Shown: positions 14,905 to 23,423, counted from the stretch's first letter. The stretch: 33,910 nt of DNA from an uncultured Oscillospiraceae bacterium (GCA_910588935.1 CAJUSM010000029.1:1-33910), one strand, 5' to 3'. Made by a program: numbers and translations. Notes: generated from the sequence alone by a model not told the origin.

Positions 14905-17900
14905 AGTCGAACTTTGCATTTTTGAACAGCCATTTCCCCGTGCTGGCAAACTTTGGCGAATTGGCGGAAAAGTATCTTTACAGCGATTCCAACTCCTGCC
15001 TGATGAAATTGGGGATGATCGGTGAAACGACTGTCAACTTGTGCTTTACATATGACCGCATCCCCTTGCCCCAGGATAATACGGCGGCAAACAGAATCAA
15101 CGAACTGTTCCGAGAAGGAATGATTACCCGTGATCTGAAGGATATTCTTCATGCCTTGCGTATCAGCCGCAATAAGGCGACACATGAAAACTACGCTTCT
15201 GTCACAGATGGAAAGGCATTGCTCCAAATGGCGTACAGTTTGTGTGAATGGTTCATGCAGACCTATGGGGACTGGAATTATCAGAATCAGCCTTTTGTTA
15301 TGCCGTCTGAAACGCCCGAACCGGTCAGCAGTGACAAGCAGAGTGAACAGACCCAAGAAGAACATCTGATAGCGGAAGCTGAAAGGGCAGCGGCAGCGGC
15401 TCCCACAGTTGAAAAGGAAACCAGAAAAAAGCAATCTGGCAAAGCCGCAAGCCAGCGGATTAAATCGGAGGCAGAAACCCGCTATCTGATTGACGAGCAG
15501 CTCCGCAAAGTGGGCTGGGAGGCCGACACGGAACTACTGCGCTATTCCATGGGAACTCGCCCTGCAAAGGGCCGCAACATCGCTATCGCTGAGTGGCCCA
15601 CTGATTCCACTGTCGGCAATCGGGGCTATGTCGATTATGCTCTGTTCGTTGGTATGCAGTTGGTTTCCACGGTCGAGGCCAAGGCAATCCATAAGGATAT
15701 TCCCTCTGTGATCGACTATCAGTGCAAGGATTACTCCCGCAATATTCGCAGTGTTGATAAAGTCTATCAGATCGATACATGGGGCGGCTATGGTGTGCCA
15801 TTCACCTTTGCTACCAATGGCCGGCCGTATTTGAAACAGTACGATACGAAAAGCGGCATATGGTTCTTGGATTTGAGACAGCCTGACAATGCGCCCAAGG
15901 CACTGCAAGGCTGGATGAGTCCAGAGGGAATCGAGGAACTGCTTGACAAAGATATTTCCGCAAGGAATCAGGATTTGCGGGAGATGTCCTATGACCTGCT
16001 GCGTGACAAGGACGGCTTGAGCCTCTATGAATATCAGGTCAGAGCGATCAAGGCCGCTGAAGAAGCCATCATCAACGGCCAGCGTAATGTCCTGCTTGCT
16101 ATGGCCACAGGCACGGGCAAGACCCGCACCATCCTGGGCATGATTTATCGCTTTCTGAAAACCGGACGATTCCGCAGGATTCTTTTCCTGGTGGACAGAA
16201 CCGCTTTGGGCGAACAGGCGTCTGACGTATTCCAGGAGGTCAAGCTGGAGGACTTAATGACCCTTGACAATATATATAATATCAAGGGGTTAGATGATAA
16301 AGAGATAGACCGCGAAACCCGTATCCAGATTGCCACGATTCAGAGTATGGTCAAGCGAATCCTGTACAATGACGAGGAAACCATGCCCGCTGTTTCCGAC
16401 TATGATTTGGTTATCATTGACGAGGCGCACCGGGGCTATATCCTGGATAAGGAAATGGGTGAGGACGAGATCCTTTACCGGGATCAGATGGATTACCAGA
16501 GCAAATACCGCGGCGTTGTGGAATATTTTGACGCTGTGAAAATTGCGCTGACCGCAACGCCAGCGTTGCAGACAACGGAGATTTTCGGGCAGCCTGTATT
16601 CAAGTATACATACCGGGAGGCGGTGATCGAGGGGTATCTGGTTGACCATGACGCCCCCCATAGACTGCCTACCAAATTAAGCACAGAGGGAATCCATTAT
16701 AAGAAGGGCGATATCATTGCGCGGTATGACCCTGTGACAGGAGAAATCACCAATTCTGAGCTACTGGAAGATGAGCTGGACTTTGATGTGGACGCTTTCA
16801 ACCGTCAAGTCATAACAGAGCCGTTTAACCGGACGGTTCTGGCGGAAATCGCCCGCGACATTGACCCGGAAAGCCCGGATGTGCAGGGAAAAACGTTGAT
16901 CTTTGCCGTCAATGACGACCATGCCGATCTGATTGTAAAAATCCTGAAAGAGATTTATACGGAAATGGGCGTGGACAATGACGCCATTATGAAAATCACC
17001 GGTTCTGTGGGCGGCGGCAACAAGAAAAAAGTAAAGGACGCCATCAAGCGGTTCAAGAACGAACGCTTTCCCAGCGTTGTCGTCACGGTGGATTTGCTGA
17101 CTACAGGAATCGATGTTCCCGCAATCACAACGCTGGTATTCATGCGCCGCGTGAAATCCCGCATTCTGTTCGAGCAGATGATGGGCCGCGCTACCCGCCG
17201 CTGTGCTGAAATCCACAAAACCCATTTTGAGATTTACGACCCCGTTGGCGTTTATGATTCTCTGAAAGCGGTCAACACTATGAAGCCCGTTGTTGCCAAC
17301 CCTAACGCAACATTTGAGCAGCTTTTGGATGGCCTGGAGGTTCTGGAGGACGAACGCCAAGTGCAAAACCAGATCGACCAGATTATGGCAAAGCTGCAAC
17401 GGAAAAAGCGGCGCATGGACGCTGAAACGATGGAGCATTTCGTCAGCATGACTGGGGGACAAGACCCCACCCAGTTCATTGACGACATTCAGCAGCGCAG
17501 GCCAGAGGATGCTAAGAACCGTCTGCTTGCCCATGCGGAGCTATTCAAAATGCTGGCGCAGTTCAAGCCGGATGGCCGCCGATCCGTTGTGATCTCCGAC
17601 CACGAGGACGTGCTTCTGGAGCATACCAGAGGCTATGGCAGCGGCAGTAAGCCCGAGGACTATCTGGACGCATTTGCAGATTATATCAAATCCAACCTGA
17701 ATGAAATTGCCGCGTTGAACATCGTCTGCACAAGGCCGAAGGAGCTGACCCGAGAAGGTCTGCGCTCCCTGCGCCTGACGCTGGATCGAGAGGGCTTTAC
17801 CACCCAGCAACTGAATACAGCTATCTCCCAGATGACAAACGAAGAAATTACCGCAGATATTATCAGCCTGATCCGCCGGTACGCCATTGGCTCCACCCTG

Positions 17901-18167
17901 ATTTCCCATGAGGCCAGAATCCGGCGGGCGGTGGACAAGCTGAAAAAGGCGCACAAATTCTCTAAACAGGAACTCAACTGGATTACCAGAATGGAAAAGT
18001 ACCTGATGGAGGAATCCGTTCTGAATGTAACGGTATTCGATGAGGATGGACGCTTTAAGGCACAGGGTGGCTTTGCGAAAATCAACAAAGCATTTAGGAA
18101 TAATCTGGAAAGCATCATTTTAGAACTCAACGAGTATTTGTACGATGACGGAGGAAAAATTGCATGA
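14901..18167 (+). CDS. hsdR: Type I restriction enzyme R subunit (EcoEI-type HsdR)
   Basis: 1088 residues, full length. The motor-nuclease subunit of a type I restriction complex translocates and cuts unmodified DNA. Residues 1-125 resemble a DUF4145-like helical module, followed by a charged linker (130-200). The PD-(D/E)xK nuclease is at Asp255 and Glu269-x-Lys271. The SF2 helicase has Walker A ATGTGKT (412-418), DEAH (517-520), motif III TAT (561-563), motif V near TTGIDVP (744-750) and motif VI MGRATRR (771-777). The last about 180 residues correspond to the EcoEI R C-terminal domain, which docks onto the methylase. The ATG overlaps the HTH gene's stop and the 3-prime end overlaps the next small gene (ATGA). 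All catalytic motifs are intact. Confidence 0.95.
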   Translation: MKSNFAFLNSHFPVLANFGELAEKYLYSDSNSCLMKLGMIGETTVNLCFTYDRIPLPQDNTAANRINELFREGMITRDLKDILHALRISRNKATHENYASVTDGKALLQMAYSLCEWFMQTYGDWNYQNQPFVMPSETPEPVSSDKQSEQTQEEHLIAEAERAAAAAPTVEKETRKKQSGKAASQRIKSEAETRYLIDEQLRKVGWEADTELLRYSMGTRPAKGRNIAIAEWPTDSTVGNRGYVDYALFVGMQLVSTVEAKAIHKDIPSVIDYQCKDYSRNIRSVDKVYQIDTWGGYGVPFTFATNGRPYLKQYDTKSGIWFLDLRQPDNAPKALQGWMSPEGIEELLDKDISARNQDLREMSYDLLRDKDGLSLYEYQVRAIKAAEEAIINGQRNVLLAMATGTGKTRTILGMIYRFLKTGRFRRILFLVDRTALGEQASDVFQEVKLEDLMTLDNIYNIKGLDDKEIDRETRIQIATIQSMVKRILYNDEETMPAVSDYDLVIIDEAHRGYILDKEMGEDEILYRDQMDYQSKYRGVVEYFDAVKIALTATPALQTTEIFGQPVFKYTYREAVIEGYLVDHDAPHRLPTKLSTEGIHYKKGDIIARYDPVTGEITNSELLEDELDFDVDAFNRQVITEPFNRTVLAEIARDIDPESPDVQGKTLIFAVNDDHADLIVKILKEIYTEMGVDNDAIMKITGSVGGGNKKKVKDAIKRFKNERFPSVVVTVDLLTTGIDVPAITTLVFMRRVKSRILFEQMMGRATRRCAEIHKTHFEIYDPVGVYDSLKAVNTMKPVVANPNATFEQLLDGLEVLEDERQVQNQIDQIMAKLQRKKRRMDAETMEHFVSMTGGQDPTQFIDDIQQRRPEDAKNRLLAHAELFKMLAQFKPDGRRSVVISDHEDVLLEHTRGYGSGSKPEDYLDAFADYIKSNLNEIAALNIVCTRPKELTREGLRSLRLTLDREGFTTQQLNTAISQMTNEEITADIISLIRRYAIGSTLISHEARIRRAVDKLKKAHKFSKQELNWITRMEKYLMEESVLNVTVFDEDGRFKAQGGFAKINKAFRNNLESIILELNEYLYDDGGKIA

Positions 18168-18415
18168 ATATGAACGAGCTTCTTAATCCCATATTTCTGG
18201 AAAATCTTATTAACATGGCTGCGAATATGGATAGAAGTAGTATTCCAGCAAAGCAATTAAAAGCAATTCAGGACCTTACGGATGCGACAGAAAAAATATA
18301 CAAAGCGCAAAAAGAATTGTACCCACAATATCGTATGTTAGCGCTCGGAAGCTGCCTTTTGAAATATAGAGAATGTCAAGCAAAGGATATGATGGAACAA
18401 GGAGGCCAGTTTTAA
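18164..18415 (+). CDS. Small unknown protein between hsdR and hsdM
   Basis: 83 residues, not recognised. Predicted helical throughout: an N-terminal hydrophobic/amphipathic part (ELLNPIFLENLINMAANM), then a charged helix (QLKAIQDLTDATEKIYKAQKEL), then a Cys-containing tail (LGSCLLKYRECQ). It starts within the hsdR stop (ATGA) and its TAA overlaps the hsdM ATG (TAATG), so its translation is locked into the operon. Codon use is more AT-rich than the flanking hsd genes, hinting at separate origin. Possible roles are a regulator of restriction, an anti-restriction or phage-protein sensor, or an assembly factor; none is supported by motif. Confidence 0.65.
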   Translation: MNMNELLNPIFLENLINMAANMDRSSIPAKQLKAIQDLTDATEKIYKAQKELYPQYRMLALGSCLLKYRECQAKDMMEQGGQF

Positions 18416-19833
18416 TGACCACCCAAGAAATCGTCTCAAAACTCTGGAACCTCTGCAATGTCCTCCGTGACGACGGCATCACCTACCACCAGTATGTGAC
18501 AGAGCTGACCTATATCCTGTTTCTGAAAATGGCGAAGGAGACAGGCGCGGAAAGCCAGATACCAGAAGCCTGCCGCTGGGACAGCCTGACCGCCAAAAAC
18601 GGCGTCGAGCTGAAAAAATTCTACAAGGAACTGCTGAATCATTTGGGCGAGAACTGCACGGGTCGTGTGCGGGAAATCTATCAGGGCGCGGCCACCAACA
18701 TTGACGAACCGAAAAACCTGGAAAAAATCATTACCACCATTGACGGGCTGGACTGGTTCTCTGCCCGTGAGGAAGGGCTTGGCAATCTGTACGAGGGCCT
18801 TTTGGAGAAGAACGCCAACGAGAAGAAATCCGGCGCGGGGCAGTATTTCACCCCCCGCGTGCTGATCGACGTGATGACCCGTCTGGTGAAGCCCCGGCCC
18901 AAGGACCGCTGCAACGACCCTGCCTGCGGCACGTTCGGCTTTATGATCGCGGCCCATCAATATGTTGCGGCCCAGACCGATGATTTCTTTGACTTGGATG
19001 CGGATACCGCCGCCTTTGAGCGGACGGAGGCTTTCACTGGCACGGAGCTGGTACACGATACCCACCGCCTGGCCCTGATGAACGCCATGCTCCACGATAT
19101 GGAGGGAACCATCACCCTGGGCGATACCCTGTCCAATCTGGGCAAGGGAATGAGGGGCTATGATGTGGTTCTCACCAATCCGCCCTTTGGAACAAAAAAG
19201 GGCGGCGAACGCGCCACCCGTGACGACTTCACCTACACCACCAGCAACAAGCAGCTGAACTTTTTGCAGCACATTTACCGCAGCCTGAAAGCGGACGGAA
19301 AAGCCCGCGCCGCTGTGGTGCTGCCTGATAACGTTCTCTTTGCGGACGGTGAGGGGGAGAAAATCCGCATTGACCTGATGGACAAGTGTAATCTGCATAC
19401 GGTTCTGCGTCTGCCCACCGGCATTTTCTACGCCCAGGGGGTCAAGACCAATGTGCTGTTTTTCACCCGCGGCAAGACAGACAAGAGCAACACGCAGGAG
19501 GTCTGGTTCTATGACCTGCGTACCAATATGCCCTCTTTTGGCAAGACCAGTCCGCTGAAAGCGGAGCACTTCGCGGATTTTGAGGCGGCGTTTGAGGCGG
19601 CCGACCGCAACGCCGTACAGGATAAGCGGTGGAGCGTGTTCACTCGGGAGCAGATCGCCCAGAGGGGCAACAGCCTGGATCTGGGACTGATTCGGGATGA
19701 TTCTGTGGTTGACTATGCCGATCTGCCCGACCCAATCGAGAGCGGTGAGGAAGCCATTGCGCAGCTGGAAGAAGCGGTTGACCTCCTGCAAAGCGTGGTG
19801 AACGAGCTGAAAGCTCTGTCGGAGGTGGAGTGA
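18415..19833 (+). CDS. hsdM: Type I DNA adenine methyltransferase M subunit
   Basis: 472 residues. Methylates adenine in the recognition site using S-adenosylmethionine, and forms the M2S core. The N-terminal helical domain (1-135) is followed by the catalytic fold with GQYFTP (142-147), SAM-binding motif I DPACGTFGF (168-176), the ELVHDTHRLALMNAMLH region, and catalytic motif IV NPPF (255-258). In motif I the family usually has DPACGTGGF, so the Phe at position 174 replaces a Gly. ATG at 18415 is nine bases after GGAGG, inside the preceding stop (TAATG). hsdS follows with a TGATG overlap. A complete gene. Confidence 0.95.
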   Translation: MTTQEIVSKLWNLCNVLRDDGITYHQYVTELTYILFLKMAKETGAESQIPEACRWDSLTAKNGVELKKFYKELLNHLGENCTGRVREIYQGAATNIDEPKNLEKIITTIDGLDWFSAREEGLGNLYEGLLEKNANEKKSGAGQYFTPRVLIDVMTRLVKPRPKDRCNDPACGTFGFMIAAHQYVAAQTDDFFDLDADTAAFERTEAFTGTELVHDTHRLALMNAMLHDMEGTITLGDTLSNLGKGMRGYDVVLTNPPFGTKKGGERATRDDFTYTTSNKQLNFLQHIYRSLKADGKARAAVVLPDNVLFADGEGEKIRIDLMDKCNLHTVLRLPTGIFYAQGVKTNVLFFTRGKTDKSNTQEVWFYDLRTNMPSFGKTSPLKAEHFADFEAAFEAADRNAVQDKRWSVFTREQIAQRGNSLDLGLIRDDSVVDYADLPDPIESGEEAIAQLEEAVDLLQSVVNELKALSEVE

Positions 19834-21161
19834 TGCCAAAGAAAAAAGAGGCTTTTGCAAGCCCGTTTGTGCCCGCGGAGGAGCAGCCATATCCGATTCC
19901 TGAGAATTGGTGCTGGACAAGAATGAATTATATTGCTCAGTGGGGTTCTGGCGGTACACCCTCAAGAAAAAATCCTCTGTATTATCAGGGAACTATTCCT
20001 TGGATAAAAACAGGAGAATTAAACGATGACTATATTTTTGAAACGGAAGAACACATATCAGATGATGCTATTGCCCATTCCAGTGCAAAATTATTTCCTA
20101 TCAACACAATTGTTATTGCCATGTATGGTGCAACGATTGGCAAAGTTGGTATTTTGGGCATTAAGGCGACTACCAATCAGGCTTGTGCCTGTGGTGTGGC
20201 ATCGTCAGCAGTATATTTTAAATATTTGTTTTATTATGCTTGTTCAGAGAAAGATAATTTTGTTAAGAAAGGAAAGGGCGGCGCACAGCCTAACATTTCT
20301 CAAGAAATTATCAAAGCACATGAAATACCAATCCCACCTCTTGCCGAACAGCAGCGCATCGTTGACCGCATAGAAAGCCTGTTTGCCAAGCTGGATGAGG
20401 CGAAGGAAAAGGCCCAGGCGGTTGTGGACGGTTTTGAACTGCGGAAGTCCGCCATTCTGCATAAGGCGTTTACGGGGGAGCTGACGGAGCGGTGGAGAAG
20501 CAAAAACGATATGTCACTTACCGATTGGAGGCAAGTTAAATTTGGAGACTTGGGTGTATTGGAAAGGGGACGCTCCAAACACCGCCCAAGAAATGACCCC
20601 AAATTGTTTGGAGGGAAATATCCTTTTATCCAGACAGGGGATGTGGCTCGTTCAGGAATGTATGTGGTTGAACATTCGCAAACATTGAGTGAAATAGGGA
20701 TGGAACAGAGCCGAATATTTCCGAAAGATACGTTGTGTATTACTATAGCTGCAAACATAGGTGACGTTGCAATTCTAACATATGACTGCTGTTTCCCAGA
20801 TAGTGTTGTTGGGTTTACCCCGAATGGTTTGACTTCTTCTAAATTCATCTATTTTATGATGAGCACAATTCAGCGTGAATTAGAGGCAAATGCACCAGCT
20901 ACAGCGCAAAAAAATATCAATCTCAAAATTCTTAATGATCTAATGATAAATTTACCATCAATGAATGAACAAAAAGAAATCCTTGCTGTACTTGAGAACA
21001 TTTTTGAAAAGCAGCAGCAAGCCAAAGCAGCCGCCGAAGCTGTTCTCGCCCAGATCGACACCATGAAAAAGGCGATTTTAGCCCGTGCGTTTCGTGGCGA
21101 GTTGGGGACCAATGACCCGGCGGAGGAATGGGCGGGGGAGTTGGTGAAAGCGGAATTATAA
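19833..21161 (+). CDS. hsdS: Type I restriction specificity subunit S
   Basis: 442 residues, with two target recognition domains (about 15-165 and 222-385). Each is followed by a conserved helical spacer: EQQRIVDRIESLFAKLDEAKEK... with SAILHKAFTGELT, and EQKEILAVLENIFEKQQQAK... with KAILARAFRGELG. The TRDs decide the bipartite DNA target and the helices set its spacing and bind HsdM. The ATG at 19833 overlaps hsdM's TGA (TGATG) and is seven bases after GGAGG; a GTG three bases earlier is less likely. The TRD-coding DNA is clearly more AT-rich than the helix-coding DNA, a mosaic typical of TRD exchange. No recombinase or spare hsdS is nearby, so no phase-variable shuffling is evident. Confidence 0.95.
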   Translation: MPKKKEAFASPFVPAEEQPYPIPENWCWTRMNYIAQWGSGGTPSRKNPLYYQGTIPWIKTGELNDDYIFETEEHISDDAIAHSSAKLFPINTIVIAMYGATIGKVGILGIKATTNQACACGVASSAVYFKYLFYYACSEKDNFVKKGKGGAQPNISQEIIKAHEIPIPPLAEQQRIVDRIESLFAKLDEAKEKAQAVVDGFELRKSAILHKAFTGELTERWRSKNDMSLTDWRQVKFGDLGVLERGRSKHRPRNDPKLFGGKYPFIQTGDVARSGMYVVEHSQTLSEIGMEQSRIFPKDTLCITIAANIGDVAILTYDCCFPDSVVGFTPNGLTSSKFIYFMMSTIQRELEANAPATAQKNINLKILNDLMINLPSMNEQKEILAVLENIFEKQQQAKAAAEAVLAQIDTMKKAILARAFRGELGTNDPAEEWAGELVKAEL

Positions 21162-21456
21162 AAGCATCTTGGTGTAAAAAAACGAAATAACTCTGAGGGG
21201 TACATATAGGGCGGGGCTGGCTGGGCAGGCAGCAATGCTGGTTTTGTAAACAGCGTTGACACTGTTATCATGAGGTGGACTACCTATCATCAGATTGTAA
21301 CGGACTTATTGCCCGGAGAATGGGTATATATCTGCAGAGTTATGTAATCACACACAGGGAATATTCGTCTAAAAGCAATATAATCTTTGTTTCAGAAAGC
21401 CCATGTGCCCTTGTTAGCAGAAGAACGGCAAGGATGTTTGGATATGCGGCGGAGCT
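21162..21456. other. Non-coding or decayed sequence after hsdS
   Basis: No supportable gene. A short open frame (21275-21469) starts at GTG with only a weak AGG nearby and its stop comes from the MITE terminal repeat, so it is probably the broken front of a sequence interrupted by that element. Confidence 0.4.
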
Positions 21457-21639
21457 AGGGCTTGTTTGAAAAATCGAAAACGTCGCCTTTTTGGCCAAAA
21501 GAGGCCACTTTCTACGTCGAAAATCCTCGTCAATCGCGAGATTGCCGTAGTTAGCGCAGCTAACTACAGCGGTTCTTCTCCTTGAAATTGTCCCCTTCTG
21601 GCCTAAAATCCCTCATTTCCTCTATTTTCAAACAAGCCC
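21457..21639 (+). mobile_element. MITE-like element, copy 2
   Basis: A 183-base element with terminal repeats GGGCTTGTTTGAAAA / TTTTCAAACAAGCCC flanked by TA (21455-21456 and 21640-21641). A perfect central hairpin GTAGTTAGC-GCA-GCTAACTAC lies at 21547-21567. It aligns with the reverse complement of copy 1 (shared blocks include AAAATCCTCGT and CTTCTGG near the right side). There is no coding capacity. Confidence 0.82.
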
Positions 21640-21641
21640 TA

Positions 21642-21888
21642 AACCTATTCCAACTGGGTATCACAGCGGGATTTTAAGGCATATCCGTTCTGTGTATCCC
21701 GCCAGGGGAAAGCTTACGACTCAGAGGATATTGTGAAAGAGCCGCCTTCCATTCATCTGAATTGCCGGCGTGAGATTTTTTCCCACAGCAAACTGTTCAA
21801 AAAGCTGCTGCCCGCAGCCAGGCAAAACATTGCCTACGGCAAGTCTTCTTTTAGAAACAGCACCGGTACACAAGGCAAGCGCAAACAC
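21642..21888. other. Intergenic stretch between MITE copy 2 and the UroD-like gene
   Basis: About 250 bases with no gene I can support. A 7-base inverted repeat (GCGGGAT/ATCCCGC with a 23-base loop) lies near 21670-21706. No terminator with a T-run was found after the UroD-like gene. Confidence 0.4.
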
Positions 21889-22857
21889 TTAAGAAAGGGT
21901 AATTCCCTTTGTGGCTTCTGTGAGCCATCGGATCCGCTCATAGGGCAGCTGGGTGGGCAAGGTGCAGTCTGCGCCGAGGATAAAACCAGTGGGGGCAAAC
22001 CGGTGAATCAGCCGCTCCGCCTCCTGGACCAGCCGCTCCTTGGTTCCCTGAGTCATTACGCCGCCGCGGTTGGGGAGGCCGCCCATAAGCACCTTTCCCG
22101 GAAACAGCCTTTGGCCCTCCTCCATGGGCAGTGGGGCCTCGTAAACTCCCCAGTTTACCACGTCGCAAAGGGCCCCGTAGCTCTGGTAGCGGGTCATCTG
22201 CAGTTGGTCCTTACAGATGTGCAGAAAAACGCCTAGCCCCGCCTTGCGGATTTCGGAGAGAATCAGCCGGTCAAAGGGCTCAATCCACCGGGCGAATTCC
22301 TCATCGGTAAACCAACGGGTTTCGCCGCCCAATGCCGCATAGTATACACCGTCTACGCCGGCCTTTTTGTAGCCCCAGGCAAGCTCACACATCCCCTGGG
22401 CAATTCGCTTCATGGCGTCCAGCACTGGGCCCTCATCCTCTCGCAGGTGCCCAAGCAGAAGATTCCGCGACCCCTCGTAGCCATATGCCTGCTCAATGGG
22501 ATGGATGGAGGAGGCGGTGATGCCGTGGAGGGTTCCAAGAGAATAGCCCTCGCCAGTATACCGGGCGAGAATGGCCTGGGTAAAGTCCAGCTGCCGCCTA
22601 ATGCAGGGCGTCTCCCGGTGGATAGGGGCAATGCAGGCCCAGTCGCCCGGCCTCTGGATTGTCCCCTGAGCGGGTACCAGGTTTTCGTTCATGATTTTTA
22701 CCAAGTCGGTGCCTGTCTCTTGAAAAAACTCCAGATGAGCCCGCACCCCGGCCTCTCCCTGGCTCTGCTCTGCCGGGAAGTGCAGGGAGAAGCCTGCCGG
22801 GGTATGGTCAGGCTTCTCCCCCCGCAGCACCGCCAAAACTCTTTGCTTTTTTGTCAT
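21889..22857 (-). CDS. Uroporphyrinogen decarboxylase-family protein, MtaA/methyltransferase-like
   Basis: 322 residues with the UroD TIM-barrel pattern (N-terminal MTKKQRVLAVLRGEKPDHTP is typical of the superfamily). It has an His-x-Cys pair (His213, Cys215 in HIC) and a late Cys298 in GADC. This matches the HxC-Xn-C zinc site of cobamide-dependent methyltransferases such as MtaA/MtbA rather than the haem-pathway decarboxylase. No corrinoid protein or haem gene is adjacent, so the substrate is unknown. The ATG at 22857 has GGGG about nine bases upstream; upstream in-frame residues look like non-coding sequence. A TATAAT preceded by TGA (22895-22900, minus strand) is a plausible extended -10 promoter. 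Confidence 0.82.
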   Translation of the reverse strand: MTKKQRVLAVLRGEKPDHTPAGFSLHFPAEQSQGEAGVRAHLEFFQETGTDLVKIMNENLVPAQGTIQRPGDWACIAPIHRETPCIRRQLDFTQAILARYTGEGYSLGTLHGITASSIHPIEQAYGYEGSRNLLLGHLREDEGPVLDAMKRIAQGMCELAWGYKKAGVDGVYYAALGGETRWFTDEEFARWIEPFDRLILSEIRKAGLGVFLHICKDQLQMTRYQSYGALCDVVNWGVYEAPLPMEEGQRLFPGKVLMGGLPNRGGVMTQGTKERLVQEAERLIHRFAPTGFILGADCTLPTQLPYERIRWLTEATKGITLS

Positions 22858-22894
22858 ATGCACTGTCCCCTTTCTTTGTTGAATTGGCAGGTTC

Positions 22895-22900
22895 ATTATA
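22895..22900 (-). promoter_or_regulatory. Candidate extended -10 promoter of the UroD-like gene
   Basis: TATAAT on the minus strand preceded by TG-N, 38 bases upstream of the start codon. The -35 is not recognisable. Confidence 0.4.
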
Positions 22901-23089
22901 TCACAAAAAACGGCCTGGGCATAGCGATTGCAGGAGGGAAAGGGGAAATCCCCAATGCCAATTGCTTTTTCCACTGGTTTAAGGCATGATCACAATGAAA
23001 GACGGTGGCGGTGGATGAGCTTTCCCTTGCCCACGATTGTGGTAACGCGCCAGCCGGCAACTCGCTTTTATGGCGCTCTCTGCAAAGCC

Positions 23090-23119
23090 TTGACATTGCC
23101 GGAGCCTGTGATGTATAAT
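23090..23119 (+). promoter_or_regulatory. Promoter for a candidate antisense (antitoxin) RNA
   Basis: TTGACA (23090-23095), an 18-base spacer and TATAAT (23114-23119) on the plus strand. It points toward the 3-prime end of the small hydrophobic ORF on the opposite strand. Confidence 0.65.
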
Positions 23120-23125
23120 AAACAT

Positions 23126-23215
23126 AAAGAGGGCGTTGCCGCATGGCGGTTAGCCCTCAGGATAACTCAATCATCAAGTTAGCCGTTTGGGTTGCAGCCC
23201 AGCGGCTAACACGCT
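23126..23215 (+). ncRNA. Candidate antisense antitoxin RNA
   Basis: A transcript from the promoter at 23090-23119 would start near 23126 and run into a strong stem (GTTAGCCG at about 23179-23186 with CGGCTAAC at 23201-23208, inner GGG/GCCC pairing), followed by ACGCTTTT. The right arm of the stem overlaps the stop codon of the small hydrophobic ORF on the minus strand, so both RNAs would share 3-prime sequence. This is the arrangement of convergent type I toxin-antitoxin pairs such as TxpA/RatA and BsrG/SR4. The existence of the RNA is inferred; the end point is approximate. Confidence 0.5.
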
Positions 23216-23304
23216 TTTATGGGTGCTATGTAGATCATAATCCATGCGATTACAATCAACATGAGCACGAAACGCAGGATTTTCATCCAGCGCTGACTTC
23301 CCAT
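23206..23304 (-). CDS. Short hydrophobic peptide, candidate type I toxin
   Basis: 32 residues. A basic start (MGSQRWMKILR) is followed by one membrane-spanning stretch (about residues 11-27, FVLMLIVIAWIMIYI) and a short IAPIKAC tail. The ATG at 23304 is eight bases after an excellent GGGAGGGAGG ribosome site, which makes translation likely although the gene is tiny. A strong promoter lies about 120 bases upstream, leaving a structured leader of about 105 bases, and an opposing promoter reads into its 3-prime end. Small size, one membrane helix, long leader and antisense promoter are the marks of type I toxins that damage the membrane. The sequence does not match a named family that I recognise. 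Confidence 0.68.
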   Translation of the reverse strand: MGSQRWMKILRFVLMLIVIAWIMIYIAPIKAC

Positions 23305-23418
23305 CCGCACCACCTCCCTCCCTGTGAAAGTCGGGAAAGTGTATCACCCCCTTTCTGTCGGGGATAAGCTAACCGCCTTTTATGCGAAACAACGTCCTCC
23401 GCCCCTGGTAGGGGGGCT
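23305..23418 (-). promoter_or_regulatory. Structured 5-prime leader of the candidate toxin mRNA
   Basis: On the minus strand GCCCC...GGGGC and CCCC-gacagaaa-GGGG hairpins precede the GGGAGGGAGG site. An AAGGCGGTTAGC segment in this leader echoes the antisense strand GCGGTTAGCC, a possible second pairing site. Confidence 0.45.
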
Positions 23419-23423
23419 TCTTT

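Noticed and set aside
18436..19965. 509-codon minus-strand frame opposite hsdM
   Set aside because: It is a long antisense shadow of a GC-rich gene. hsdM itself has all motifs and a ribosome site.
19833..21161. Phase-variable hsdS shufflon
   Set aside because: No second hsdS, no inverted repeats between alleles and no recombinase next to it.
21275..21469. 64-codon plus-strand frame after hsdS
   Set aside because: It starts at GTG with only a weak AGG nearby, and its stop comes from the MITE terminal repeat. There is no recognisable domain.
23143..23367. Plus-strand open frame of 74 codons across the toxin locus
   Set aside because: Its residues past the first 20 are the complement of the toxin gene and its leader and look non-protein-like (His/Cys/Pro runs). 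It is better explained as the antisense RNA region.
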